46,986 bases of DNA from an uncultured Geobacter sp. GTDB lineage: Bacteria; Desulfobacterota; Desulfuromonadia; Geobacterales; Geobacteraceae. The notes under the pieces are model-generated. The model had not been told where the DNA came from. It did no database searches and was given only the letters and a program-made list of their open reading frames with translations. How positions within the stretch are numbered: position 1 is the stretch's first letter; each line of letters starts with the position of its first letter. Of this stretch, positions 34,934 to 45,955 are shown in pieces. The position numbers were made by a program, and so were the translations under genes. The stretch spans positions 1 through 46,986 of the forward strand of contig CAIYDQ010000287.1 of NCBI GenBank assembly GCA_903925075.1, given 5' to 3'.

Positions 34934-36589
34934 ATGATTGGAGTTAAATTCAGCGGCGCAGGAAACGACCTCCCGGCCTTGTCAAGAACCGACCTCCTTG
35001 CCTTGTTTTTCCTGGCGCTGGCCGGGCTCGGCATACGACTCTATTTCCTGAACTTCTACCAGGTGATCGCCTCCGACGGCATCAGCTACATCTCCATCGC
35101 CAAGGATTTCGTGTCCGGCAGGGGACTCTCGGCGGCCACCCACTATCCCCCGTTGTATCCCATGCTGATCGGCTGTTTCAGCCTGCTGTTTCGCGATTTC
35201 GAAACGGCCGGCCTTGCCGTATCGGTGGTCATGGGAAGCCTGCTGGTCCTTCCCGTTTACCTGCTCGGCTGCGAATTCTTCGACCGCAAGGTGGCCTTCG
35301 CCGCCGCCGCGCTTGCGGTTACCTGGCCCACTCTTCGCCATTGGTCGACGGCGGTGATGAGTCAGGCTACCTACATCACCTTGCTGTTGCTGGGGGTCTA
35401 TTTGCTCTGGCGGGCCTATCGACACGACCTCTGGCTCACGGCGCTGCTGGCCGGCGTTTTTTTCGGCTGCGCCGATCTGACCAGATCCGAGGGCGTTCTG
35501 GTCCTGTTCGCGGAGGCCGGACTCCTCGCAGTCTTCTCTTTGAACCGGCAACGCCGTTCAAAACTGCTCTATCTCCTCCTCGCCGTCGGCGCTTTCTTCC
35601 TGGTCGTTTCCCCCTATCTGGTCATGCTTCACGAATTGACCGGAAAGTGGCAGCTGACGGGAAAGAGCAAGGTCGCCATCGCCGATGCCCTGGCCATCTA
35701 TCTGGGGAAATACGATCTCAAACACGCCGCCGACTTCACCGAGATAGGCTATCTCGACCTCTTCCGCCAGTACCCGGACTACATCCGAACCAACTACCTG
35801 AAGAACGTCAAGGCCTGTTGGAATGAGATGCTTCCCGTCTACGGCTGGATGCTGGCGACGATCGGCCTTGTGGCCGGGAGCTTCGGTAAAGAGAAAGCGC
35901 TGGAGCGGGCCTACCTGTTGGCGAGCTTCGCGCCGCTATTGGTGATCATCGTCTTTTTCTTCATCGGCCCGGAGTACACCCAGCCCTACCTGCCGGTCCT
36001 TTTTCTCCTGATAGGCCACGGGGTTTTCGAGCTCTGGAACTCCCTATTGCAGCTGACCGGCGTCGATGCGCAGGCCGGCTACGGCCGCTTTCTCCGCTGG
36101 TTGCCCCTGCTGCCGGTCGTCTGCTACGGCGCCTGGAATGTGGCGGCGAACATACCGGCGGACCGCAATGCCCCCTACGTCTACAGCAAAGACGAGGGGC
36201 GGCTGGATGAAAAGCACGTCGGCCTGAAACTTAGAAAACTGCTGCCGCACGATGCCGTGATCATGACCCGATCCGGAAGAATCGGCTTCTATTCCGAGCT
36301 ACGGCACGTCGCCCCTCCCCAGGGAAGCTACTCCGAGATGGTGGACTACGCGCGCAAGAACCACGTGGACTATCTGATCGCCACCTTGCAGGTGCTTAGG
36401 ATGCGACCGCAACTCTCGTTCCTTTTCGGTCCGCTCTTTGACGCCGGCATGCACTTCGTTCTGCCGCCGGAACTGGACTATTATCTCGACCCCGGCATGC
36501 AGTTCAGCGTGCCGCCCGAAGTGGAACTGGTTGCCGCCGGCCAGGAACCGGGCGGGTTGCCGTACCTGGTCTATCGTTTCAAACGGTGA
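34934..36589 (+). CDS. GT-C-fold glycosyltransferase (family 39/PMT-like) membrane protein
   Basis: A 551-residue protein with roughly 10-12 membrane helices. The N-terminal region matches the GT39/ArnT type: a helix at about 20-40, then ASDGISYISIAKDFVSGRGLSAATHYPPLYPM, where the Asp is the usual catalytic acid. These enzymes move a sugar from a lipid-phosphate carrier to a periplasmic acceptor. The C-terminal third is soluble, with DAVIMTRSGRIGFYSELRHVAPPQG. ATG 34934 is preferred because a nearby ATG at 34922 runs into a stop. The acceptor is unknown. Confidence 0.85.
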   Translation: MIGVKFSGAGNDLPALSRTDLLALFFLALAGLGIRLYFLNFYQVIASDGISYISIAKDFVSGRGLSAATHYPPLYPMLIGCFSLLFRDFETAGLAVSVVMGSLLVLPVYLLGCEFFDRKVAFAAAALAVTWPTLRHWSTAVMSQATYITLLLLGVYLLWRAYRHDLWLTALLAGVFFGCADLTRSEGVLVLFAEAGLLAVFSLNRQRRSKLLYLLLAVGAFFLVVSPYLVMLHELTGKWQLTGKSKVAIADALAIYLGKYDLKHAADFTEIGYLDLFRQYPDYIRTNYLKNVKACWNEMLPVYGWMLATIGLVAGSFGKEKALERAYLLASFAPLLVIIVFFFIGPEYTQPYLPVLFLLIGHGVFELWNSLLQLTGVDAQAGYGRFLRWLPLLPVVCYGAWNVAANIPADRNAPYVYSKDEGRLDEKHVGLKLRKLLPHDAVIMTRSGRIGFYSELRHVAPPQGSYSEMVDYARKNHVDYLIATLQVLRMRPQLSFLFGPLFDAGMHFVLPPELDYYLDPGMQFSVPPEVELVAAGQEPGGLPYLVYRFKR

Positions 36590-36594
36590 GTAGC

Positions 36595-36629
36595 GGATGA
36601 GGGATGAGGGATGAGGGATGAGGGATGAG
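36595..36629 (+). repeat. Five tandem copies of GGATGAG
   Basis: Five exact GGATGAG units lie between the glycosyltransferase stop and the transporter start. They supply both SD-like GAGG and several ATGs, one (36618) in frame with the transporter. A gain or loss of one 7-bp unit would alter which ATG is in frame, so variable translation start or efficiency is possible. Confidence 0.9.
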
Positions 36630-36635
36630 ATTTTG

Positions 36636-37892
36636 ATGGCAACGATGCAAAGCGTTCTGGGAATCGTGGCATTGCTGGCGGTGGCCTGGCTGGCGAGCGA
36701 AAACCGTCGGGTCGTCCACTGGCGGATGCTGCTGGCGGGACTGGGGTTGCAGGTGGCGATCGCGCTGCTCATGCTGAAGGCGCCTCCTTTTCGGCAGCTC
36801 TTTCTCGGCCTCAACAAGGTGGTGCTCGCCTTCCAGGACGCGACTCAAGCCGGCACCTCCTTCGTCTTCGGCTATCTGGGGGGCGCGCCCGTCCCCTTCG
36901 TGGAAACCCGGCCGGGAGGCTCCTTCTCGCTGGCGTTCCAGGCCCTGCCGCTGGTGCTGGTCATCGCCGCCCTCACCTCGCTTTTGTATTACTGGCGCAT
37001 CCTTCCCAAGGTGGTGCGGGCCTTTTCCTGGGTGCTGCAAAAGAGCATGGGGATCGGCGGCGCCCTTGGCGTGGTGGCTTCGGGGAGCATCTTCCTGGGG
37101 ATGATCGAAGCGCCCTTGCTGATCCGCCCCTACCTGAACAAGATGACCCGCTCCGAGATGTTCGCCATGATGACCACCGGGCTTTCCTGCATCGCCGGCA
37201 CCATGCTGATGCTCTACGCCACCGTCTTGCAAACCGTCATCCCCGACGCCTTCGGCCATATCCTGACCGCTTCCATCATCCATGCCCCGGCCGCCCTGGT
37301 GCTCGCCTCCCTGATCGTGCCGGAAACGGAGTCCCCCACCCTGGGAGACCAGATCGCCCCCTCGGAGGCGTCCGGCGCCATGGATGCGCTGACCAAGGGG
37401 ACCTGGGACGGGCTGCAACTGCTTTTCAACATCGTGGCCATCCTGATCGTCTTCGTCTCGGTGGTGAAGCTGGCCAACATCGGCCTGGGCCAACTGCCGG
37501 ATCTGCAGGGCGCCCCGCTGACGCTGGAGCGGCTGCTGGGCGTGGCGCTGGCGCCGGTGGTCTGGCTGATCGGCGTGCCGTGGCAGGAGGCGAGGACCGC
37601 CGGGTCGCTGATGGGGACCAAGATCGTGCTCAACGAACTTTTGGCCTACATCGACTTCGCCAAATTGCCCCCCGCCGCGCTGGGCGAGAAGGGGCGCCTG
37701 ATCATGACCTACGCCATGTGCAGCTTCGCCAACCTGGGGAGCCTGGGCATCCTGATCGGCGGACTCGGCTCGCTTTGCCCCGAGCGCCGCGGCGAGATCG
37801 TGGGCCTGGGCGTGAAGGCCCTCTTGGCCGGGGTATTGGCCTCGCTCATGACCGGCGCCATAGTCGGCGCGCTGCACGCATGGCAGATTTAG
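36636..37892 (+). CDS. CNT-family nucleoside transporter (NupC-like)
   Basis: A 418-residue membrane protein with about 10-13 helices. ALGVVASGSIFLGMIEAPLLIRPYL is the CNT signature region, and the last third has NELLAYIDFAKL and TYAMCSFANLGSLGILIGGLGSLCPERRGEI, both typical. It imports nucleosides with Na+ or H+. ATG 36636 (MATMQSVLG) is taken as the start. An in-frame ATG at 36618 lies within a 7-bp tandem repeat. It precedes an ECF transporter operon by 112 bases, which may mean a link in substrate. Confidence 0.85.
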   Translation: MATMQSVLGIVALLAVAWLASENRRVVHWRMLLAGLGLQVAIALLMLKAPPFRQLFLGLNKVVLAFQDATQAGTSFVFGYLGGAPVPFVETRPGGSFSLAFQALPLVLVIAALTSLLYYWRILPKVVRAFSWVLQKSMGIGGALGVVASGSIFLGMIEAPLLIRPYLNKMTRSEMFAMMTTGLSCIAGTMLMLYATVLQTVIPDAFGHILTASIIHAPAALVLASLIVPETESPTLGDQIAPSEASGAMDALTKGTWDGLQLLFNIVAILIVFVSVVKLANIGLGQLPDLQGAPLTLERLLGVALAPVVWLIGVPWQEARTAGSLMGTKIVLNELLAYIDFAKLPPAALGEKGRLIMTYAMCSFANLGSLGILIGGLGSLCPERRGEIVGLGVKALLAGVLASLMTGAIVGALHAWQI

Positions 37893-38004
37893 CCGTTGCA
37901 TTCAAAGCCCCGAGAATGCTATTTTCGCGCTTCGGAAACGACGCGGCCACAGCCGTTGGTCGCCGGTCCGGAGGCTTTGACCAAGAAACTTTAAAGGAGC
38001 TGTT

Positions 38005-38559
38005 ATGAGCGTAGAGGCCAGGGTAGTGTCGAACAACGGTTTGCGGGCGGTCGATGTGGCGGTGATCGCCGTGTTGCTGGCGGTCGGCGCGGTATTGAGG
38101 ATGTTCACCCCGCCGTTTTTCGGGATCACTCCCAATCTGATCATCGGCATGTACTGCCTGGCGATACTGCTTTTGCGTCCCTCGAAGGTCGGGTCGATCA
38201 TCGGCATCGGCCTGGTTGCCGCCGCGGTCTGCCAGTTGACCACCAAGTCCCTGATCCCCTATCTGAACTTCGTCAGCGAGCCGGTGGGGGCCATCGCCGT
38301 GGGACTCATGGCCATGATCAAGATGGATTACGGCTTCCTGAAGTACGCCCGCCCCTTCGCCATCACCTTCATAGGCACCCTGGCCAGCGGCTTCACCTAC
38401 ATCTCCATCTTCAAAAGCCTCACCCTGTTCATGACCGTCCACAAGAATCCGGCCTTCGCCTATCTGACCCTGGTGGTCGTGGTCACGGCGCTCGCCAACG
38501 CGATTTTGGCCACGGTCCTGTACTTCCCGCTCAAGGCGGCGTTGGCCAATGACCGCTGA
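38005..38559 (+). CDS. ECF transporter substrate-binding (S) component
   Basis: A 184-residue membrane protein of about six helices. It begins AVDVAVIAVLLAVGAVLRMFTPPFFGITPNLIIGMYCLAILLL, similar to the tryptophan-type/TrpP-like S-components. S-components bind the vitamin or metabolite and dock with EcfA-EcfA'-EcfT. The ATG follows AAAGGAG. Its last 11 bases overlap the first ATPase gene, so the operon is coupled. The substrate is not identifiable by eye, and no riboswitch was recognised upstream. Confidence 0.82.
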   Translation: MSVEARVVSNNGLRAVDVAVIAVLLAVGAVLRMFTPPFFGITPNLIIGMYCLAILLLRPSKVGSIIGIGLVAAAVCQLTTKSLIPYLNFVSEPVGAIAVGLMAMIKMDYGFLKYARPFAITFIGTLASGFTYISIFKSLTLFMTVHKNPAFAYLTLVVVVTALANAILATVLYFPLKAALANDR

Positions 38560-39430
38560 GGCCGACTGCGCGGGACCGGCAATCTCCGTGGAAAAGCTCA
38601 CCTTCTGCTACCCCGGCTCGGAGTTGAAGGCGCTGGACGAGCTGTCGTTTCAGGTGAGCGCAGGGGAGTTCGTCGGCATCACCGGTCCCACCGGGGCGGG
38701 AAAATCGAGTCTGCTCCTCTGCCTCAACGGCATCATCCCGCATTTCCAGGACGGGAAGTTTCACGGCGCGGTGAAGATCGACGGCTGCGACACCTTCGAC
38801 ACCTCCTGCGCCGAACTGGCCCGCAAGGTGGGAAGCGTCTTCCAGGACCCGGAGGCCCAGATCGTCGCGCCGGTGGTGGAGGAGGAGATCGCCTTCGGCC
38901 TGGAGAATCTGGCGATTCCCCCCCGGGAAATCGACCAGCGCATCGCCGAGAGCCTGGAACTGATCGGCATCTCCTCCCTGCGCCATCGCTCCACCACGCA
39001 ACTTTCCGGAGGCCAAAAGCAGCGGGTGGCGATCGCCGCGGCCATCGCGCTGAAGCCGAAGATCCTGCTGCTGGACGAGCCCACCTCGGAGCTCGATCCG
39101 ATCGGCACCATGGAAGTGTTCGAAGTGTTGCGCAGGTTGAACCGGGAGCACCATCTGACCGTGATCGTCGTCGAGCAGAAGGTGAACATCCTGGTTGAGT
39201 ATGCAGGGCGCCTGCTGATCATGAAAAACGGCAGGATCGTCTGCGATGCGCCGCCGCGCGAGGTGCTGGAGAGGCCGGAGCTGTTGACCTCGGTCGGTCT
39301 CAGGCCGCCGCCGGTGGGCGATCTCGCCTTCAAATTGAAGCAGCGGGGCCTTTACCCGGGCGCACTCCCTTTGACCGTCGGCGACGCGTATCAGGGGCTC
39401 TCGGAGTGCTGGGCCGACAAAGGAATCTGA
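38549..39430 (+). CDS. ecfA1: ECF transporter ATPase EcfA1
   Basis: A 293-residue ABC ATPase. Walker A is GPTGAGKSSLL, the Q-loop lies in FQDPEAQIVAPVVEEEIAFG, the signature is LSGGQKQRVA and Walker B ILLLDEPTSELD. The Q-loop segment is typical of energy-coupling-factor ATPases. It pairs with EcfA2, which begins at the next base, and with the S-component it overlaps by 11 bases. Confidence 0.95.
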   Translation: MTAEADCAGPAISVEKLTFCYPGSELKALDELSFQVSAGEFVGITGPTGAGKSSLLLCLNGIIPHFQDGKFHGAVKIDGCDTFDTSCAELARKVGSVFQDPEAQIVAPVVEEEIAFGLENLAIPPREIDQRIAESLELIGISSLRHRSTTQLSGGQKQRVAIAAAIALKPKILLLDEPTSELDPIGTMEVFEVLRRLNREHHLTVIVVEQKVNILVEYAGRLLIMKNGRIVCDAPPREVLERPELLTSVGLRPPPVGDLAFKLKQRGLYPGALPLTVGDAYQGLSECWADKGI

Positions 39431-40267
39431 ATGATCAAGGTTGTCGATTTGCACTTCAAGTACGGGGGCGTCGATCTGGAGGTGCTGCGCGGTCTCGGCT
39501 TCAGCATCGAAAAAGGGGAATTCGTCGCCCTGATCGGACAAAACGGGGCCGGGAAGACGACCCTGCTGAAACAGTTCAACGCCCTTTTGACCCCCACCGG
39601 CGGCTCCGTGGAGATTGCCGGGCTCGATACCAGAAAATCCAGCACCGGGGAATTGGCGCGCAAAGTCGGCTTTCTTTTTCAAAACCCCGATCACCAGATC
39701 TTCATGCCGACGGTGGCCAGGGAGATCGGTTTCGGGCCGAAAAACCTGCAGCTTAGCAAGGCTCAGATCGACGCCAGGGTGGAGGAGGCGGCGGAGGCCG
39801 TCGGTTTGACCGCCTATCTGGGACAAAACCCGCTCCTGCTCAGCAAAGGCCAGCGCCAGCGCGTCGCCTTCGCCTCCGTTCTCTCCATGAAGCCGGAAAT
39901 ACTGGTGCTCGACGAGCCGACCACCGGGCAGGATTATCAGGAGGGGATCGAGATCATGGAGATGGTGCGAAAGCTCAATGAGCTCGGGCACACCATCGTC
40001 TTCGTCACCCACGACATGGAACTGGTGGCGGCCTACGCCCGGCGGGTGATTGTCCTTAGTCGCGGGCGGGTGCTTTTGGACGACTCCTGTCGAAACGTCT
40101 TTTACCGCCCGGAGATCCTGAAGCAGACCAACCTCTTTCCGCCCCAGATCGCCCGCTTGGCCCAGATGTTCCCGGAGCGGCACTTCGAGCGCCCTTTGAC
40201 CGTCGAGGAGATCTACCGGGAAATCGTCAACCTGTCGGAGAACAAGCTTAATGTCTGTTGTCGCTAA
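39431..40267 (+). CDS. ecfA2: ECF transporter ATPase EcfA2
   Basis: A 278-residue partner ATPase. Walker A GQNGAGKTTLL, FQNPDHQIFMPTVAREIGFG and Walker B ILVLDEPTTGQD are intact. The signature reads LSKGQRQRVA, with Lys in place of the usual second-position Gly. EcfA1 keeps the standard form, so the two ATP sites may be unequal. It begins directly after EcfA1 and overlaps EcfT by 17 bases. Confidence 0.95.
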   Translation: MIKVVDLHFKYGGVDLEVLRGLGFSIEKGEFVALIGQNGAGKTTLLKQFNALLTPTGGSVEIAGLDTRKSSTGELARKVGFLFQNPDHQIFMPTVAREIGFGPKNLQLSKAQIDARVEEAAEAVGLTAYLGQNPLLLSKGQRQRVAFASVLSMKPEILVLDEPTTGQDYQEGIEIMEMVRKLNELGHTIVFVTHDMELVAAYARRVIVLSRGRVLLDDSCRNVFYRPEILKQTNLFPPQIARLAQMFPERHFERPLTVEEIYREIVNLSENKLNVCCR

Positions 40268-41039
40268 TTACATCCCGCGCGATTCCGCCGTGCACAGGCT
40301 CAGTCCCTTGACCAAGCTTGGCTGGTCCTTTTTGCTGATGACGCTCAGCTGCTTTTTCAGGGACCCGCTGGTGCTGGCGGGGCTTTTCGCCTCCATCGTC
40401 CTGGTGGCCCTGGCGGCCGGCATTCTCAAGGAGATGTACCCGGTATTCAAGGGGCTGCTCTTCATCGCCGGCCTGTTCATACTGTTCCAGATATTCTTCA
40501 TCAGCGAGGGGAAGACCCTGTTCACGCTGATTCCCGGCACCGGCATCGGCAGGGTCACCGACCTGGGGCTCCTGGGGTGTCTGGCGATGGGGGCGAGGAT
40601 GATCGTCATCGCGGCCAGCTTCCCGGTGCTGATGGGCACCACCCAGATCAAGGATCTGGTGGTGGTCCTGGTGGAAAAACTCAAAATTCCCTATCCCTAC
40701 GCCTTCATGTTCGTCACCTCGCTCCGTTTCGTGCCGACCTTCATGCAGGAGATGGATCAGATCATACAGGCGCAGAGTTCGCGGGCGCACCGACTGGACA
40801 ACAAGAACTTCATCAAGAAGTTCTTGTCCATCTGCCCGCTGGCCATCCCGCTGATGGTGACCTCGGTGAAAAAGGCCGAGCGCATGGCCATTTCCATGGA
40901 GACCCGGGGGTTTGGCGTCGGCAAGCGCACCAACCTGCACGTGAAACAGTTCCGGGCCGTCGACGCGGCGGTCTGCTCCGGCATGGCGGCGATCGGCATA
41001 GCAATGGTGGTCCTGCATTTTCGGGGGATTTTGCTGTAA
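40251..41039 (+). CDS. ecfT: ECF transporter transmembrane coupling protein EcfT
   Basis: A 262-residue membrane protein with about five helices. SSRAHRLDNKNFIKKF and METRGFGVGKRTN are the two Ala-Arg-Gly-like coupling motifs of EcfT that contact the ATPases. It completes a dedicated S-A1-A2-T operon. Overlaps with neighbouring genes imply one transcript and a group I (dedicated) type transporter. Confidence 0.92.
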   Translation: MSVVANYIPRDSAVHRLSPLTKLGWSFLLMTLSCFFRDPLVLAGLFASIVLVALAAGILKEMYPVFKGLLFIAGLFILFQIFFISEGKTLFTLIPGTGIGRVTDLGLLGCLAMGARMIVIAASFPVLMGTTQIKDLVVVLVEKLKIPYPYAFMFVTSLRFVPTFMQEMDQIIQAQSSRAHRLDNKNFIKKFLSICPLAIPLMVTSVKKAERMAISMETRGFGVGKRTNLHVKQFRAVDAAVCSGMAAIGIAMVVLHFRGILL

Positions 41040-41133
41040 TTCGCCCCGCCGTTAGGTTATGCTCGCACCGGCATTTTCGGTTAAGTTCCATTCACCATCA
41101 CGGCTGCAATACTATTATCCAAAGGGAGGCATT

Positions 41134-41871
41134 ATGCTGAAAGCTGCTTTGATTTTCCTGGTCATGGGGGTTTGCGGAGTCGGTTCGGCCTGCGCGGCTG
41201 AGCCGTTCGAGAAGGACGTCGTCAAGACCAAAGCGGGGAATTTGGAGATCACCTTCATCGGTCACGCTTCGCTGGTGCTGAAGTTCGCCGGCAAAGTCAT
41301 TCATGTCGACCCCTACAGCAAATTGGCCGATTACGCCAAGCAGCCCAAGGCCGACCTCATTTTCCTGACCCACGAGCATCAGGACCATCTCGACCCGACG
41401 GCCCTGCAGAGAATCGTCACGCCGAAAACGGTGCTGGTCCTTACCGAGAAATGCGCGGAGAAAATGCCCGGCGGCATCGTCATGAAGAACGGCGACGTCA
41501 GGACCGTGGAAGGGATCAAGGTCGAGGCGGTGCCCGCCTACAACCTCGTGCACAAGCGCGACAACGGCCAGCCGTTCCACCCCAAGGGCGTCGGCAACGG
41601 TTATGTGCTCACCTTCGGCGACAAGCGGATCTACATCGCCGGCGACACCGAGAACATTCCCGAGATGAGGCAGTTGCAGCAGATCGACATCGCCTTCCTG
41701 CCGATGAATCTCCCCTACACCATGACGCCGGAAATGACCGCCGACGCCGCCAAGTCTTTCCTGCCCAAGGTGCTCTATCCCTACCATTACGGGGAGACCG
41801 ATCCCGCCCGGATCGTCGCCCTGTTGAAGGACGAGCGCGGCATCGAAGTCAGGGTGCGCCGCATGAAATGA
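41134..41871 (+). CDS. Exported metallo-beta-lactamase-fold hydrolase (UlaG-like)
   Basis: A 245-residue protein with a signal peptide (about 1-21, ending SACAAE). It has the motif THEHQDHLD for two metal ions, plus GDTEN and the terminal YPYHYGE histidine. The fold resembles UlaG-type hydrolases. ATG 41134 follows AAAGGGAGG. Export is unusual for UlaG itself but is common among related periplasmic proteins. The substrate is unknown. Confidence 0.85.
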   Translation: MLKAALIFLVMGVCGVGSACAAEPFEKDVVKTKAGNLEITFIGHASLVLKFAGKVIHVDPYSKLADYAKQPKADLIFLTHEHQDHLDPTALQRIVTPKTVLVLTEKCAEKMPGGIVMKNGDVRTVEGIKVEAVPAYNLVHKRDNGQPFHPKGVGNGYVLTFGDKRIYIAGDTENIPEMRQLQQIDIAFLPMNLPYTMTPEMTADAAKSFLPKVLYPYHYGETDPARIVALLKDERGIEVRVRRMK

Positions 41872-41899
41872 TCGGGGATTAGCTCGGCTCCATGTTTCT

Positions 41900-41927
41900 C
41901 CCCCTCCCTTTATGGGAGGGGGCTTTT
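41900..41927 (+). terminator. Intrinsic terminator after the metallo-hydrolase gene
   Basis: CCCCCTCCC (41900-41908) and GGGAGGGGG (41914-41922) form a stem, followed by CTTTT. Confidence 0.75.
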
Positions 41928-41961
41928 GATGCGCGTCGATCCTTAACTCAACGGCAGTTCC

Positions 41962-42051
41962 GTAGGTCGCGTTGAGGTACGAAACGCGACGTCGCTATGG
42001 TGCCACGGTCGCAAGTCGCGTTTCACGATGAAGCCGTTCAACACGACCTAC
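41962..42051. repeat. REP-like palindromic element, copy 3
   Basis: A 90-bp element starting GTAGGTCGCGTTGAGGTACG and ending CCGTTCAACACGACCTAC. It is most similar to copy 4, sharing GAAACGCGACGTCG and ATGGTGCCACGGT. Confidence 0.88.
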
Positions 42052-42103
42052 GGATATGCGAAGTTGGCAGCTGATGTGAGTGAATAGTCACGAGGGAAAA
42101 CGC

Positions 42104-42610
42104 ATGCCAGCCAGGCGCATAGTGGTCAACGACCTGATGCAGAGAGACTACGTCTACGTTCTTACCGAGCCCGCCGGAGAGAACTTCCACCCTGATTTCG
42201 CCCCCGACCTGACTCCGAAGGAGATGCTCGAACTAGGCGTATTCGGCGGCAAGTACCTGACCGACTGCGCCGACGAGTTCCCGCCGGAGTGGTTCCTTAA
42301 CGCCAGGCTCTGCCACGAGCGCCACGTCCCCGAACTGAACTTCTTCAGCGTCAACGCCTCGAAACCGCTCTCCTATTGGCGGGAGAAAGGATGGATCCAC
42401 AGCGACGACCCGCGGGGGTGGTTTCAGTGGTACTGCCGCTACTACTTGGGAAGGAGATGCGCCGACGACCATCGGCAGATCAAGAGGTGGCGGGCGATGA
42501 CGCGGCATGTCGCCCAACTGCGGAAGAACTGCCCCGAGGGGCATCTGCTTTGCCGTAGAAAGCAGCGACAGGCGCTGCTTCATTGGGCCTACGACAGCAG
42601 GCGAATATGA
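42104..42610 (+). CDS. Uncharacterised conserved-looking protein
   Basis: A 168-residue protein with no signal peptide or membrane helix, and rich in Trp, Tyr, Cys and basic residues. It contains YVYVLTEPAGENFHPDFAPDLTPKEMLELGVFGGKYLTDC, SYWREKGWIHSDDPRGWFQWYCRYYLGRR and a basic C-terminal region (KQRQALLHWAYD). I do not recognise the family. The composition suggests nucleic-acid or metal binding, but this is only an impression. ATG 42104 is preferred (GAGGG upstream); a GTG at 42080 is possible. It is convergent with the hybrid kinase gene. Confidence 0.75.
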   Translation: MPARRIVVNDLMQRDYVYVLTEPAGENFHPDFAPDLTPKEMLELGVFGGKYLTDCADEFPPEWFLNARLCHERHVPELNFFSVNASKPLSYWREKGWIHSDDPRGWFQWYCRYYLGRRCADDHRQIKRWRAMTRHVAQLRKNCPEGHLLCRRKQRQALLHWAYDSRRI

Positions 42611-42652
42611 GGGAGAAGTTAGCCCTCGCTCCGCCGCCGTCGCCGTAAGAGG

Positions 42653-45487
<2,835 letters not shown>

Positions 45488-45563
45488 TCGGCAAGCTCCC
45501 GGGCAGAAAGATCGTTCACGTTGCTCCTTGGTGACTATCCAGCAGCCTATTTACCTGGTTTCC

Positions 45564-45654
45564 GTAGGTCGCGTTGAGGTACGAAACGCGACGTCGCAAT
45601 GGTGCCACGGTGGCAAGGTCGCGTTTCACGATCAAACCGTTCAACGCGACCTAC
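45564..45654. repeat. REP-like palindromic element, copy 4
   Basis: A 91-bp element starting GTAGGTCGCGTTGAGGTACG and ending CCGTTCAACGCGACCTAC, just upstream of the hybrid kinase gene. Confidence 0.88.
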
Positions 45655-45689
45655 TAGATGTGCGAAGCCGATAACAGCTGTGGTGAGTA

Positions 45690-45738
45690 GCCGCAAAATA
45701 CCACGGATCCGTGTGCCAGGCAATCGGCTTTTTGCGGC
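45690..45738. other. Nested palindromic structure
   Basis: GCCGCAAAA (45690-45698) pairs perfectly with TTTTGCGGC (45730-45738). Inside lies the perfect palindrome CACGGATCCGTG (45702-45713). No T-tract follows. The region 45655-45955 otherwise contains only a CTCCGAAAAT box at 45773, similar to the boxes near 83 and 1832. Confidence 0.6.
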
Positions 45739-45955
45739 GGGGAGGGGGCAACGGAGGGTGCGGGGGGGCGCCCTCCGAAAATTCACATCACTCTTCGTGC
45801 AAAAGCGCATAATGTGCATATTGCCTCACCGCTGTCATCCGGCTATCCGGTAGGTCAGAGTCACCACCAGCAACCCGGCAAACCTATGAGACTGCAGGAT
45901 GAAGAGAGGTGTGGGCCGCATCTCGACATCCGCTGTGCAAATAGGAGCCGAATTT

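Noticed and set aside
36618..36635. Upstream start for the nucleoside transporter
   Set aside because: It lies inside the 7-bp tandem array and adds only MRDEIL. ATG 36636 is the more conservative choice, though the upstream ATG remains possible.
45790..45955. Sigma-54 promoter search upstream of the bcrC-like gene
   Set aside because: No GG-N10-GC site with acceptable flanks was found despite a CTCCGAAAAT box.
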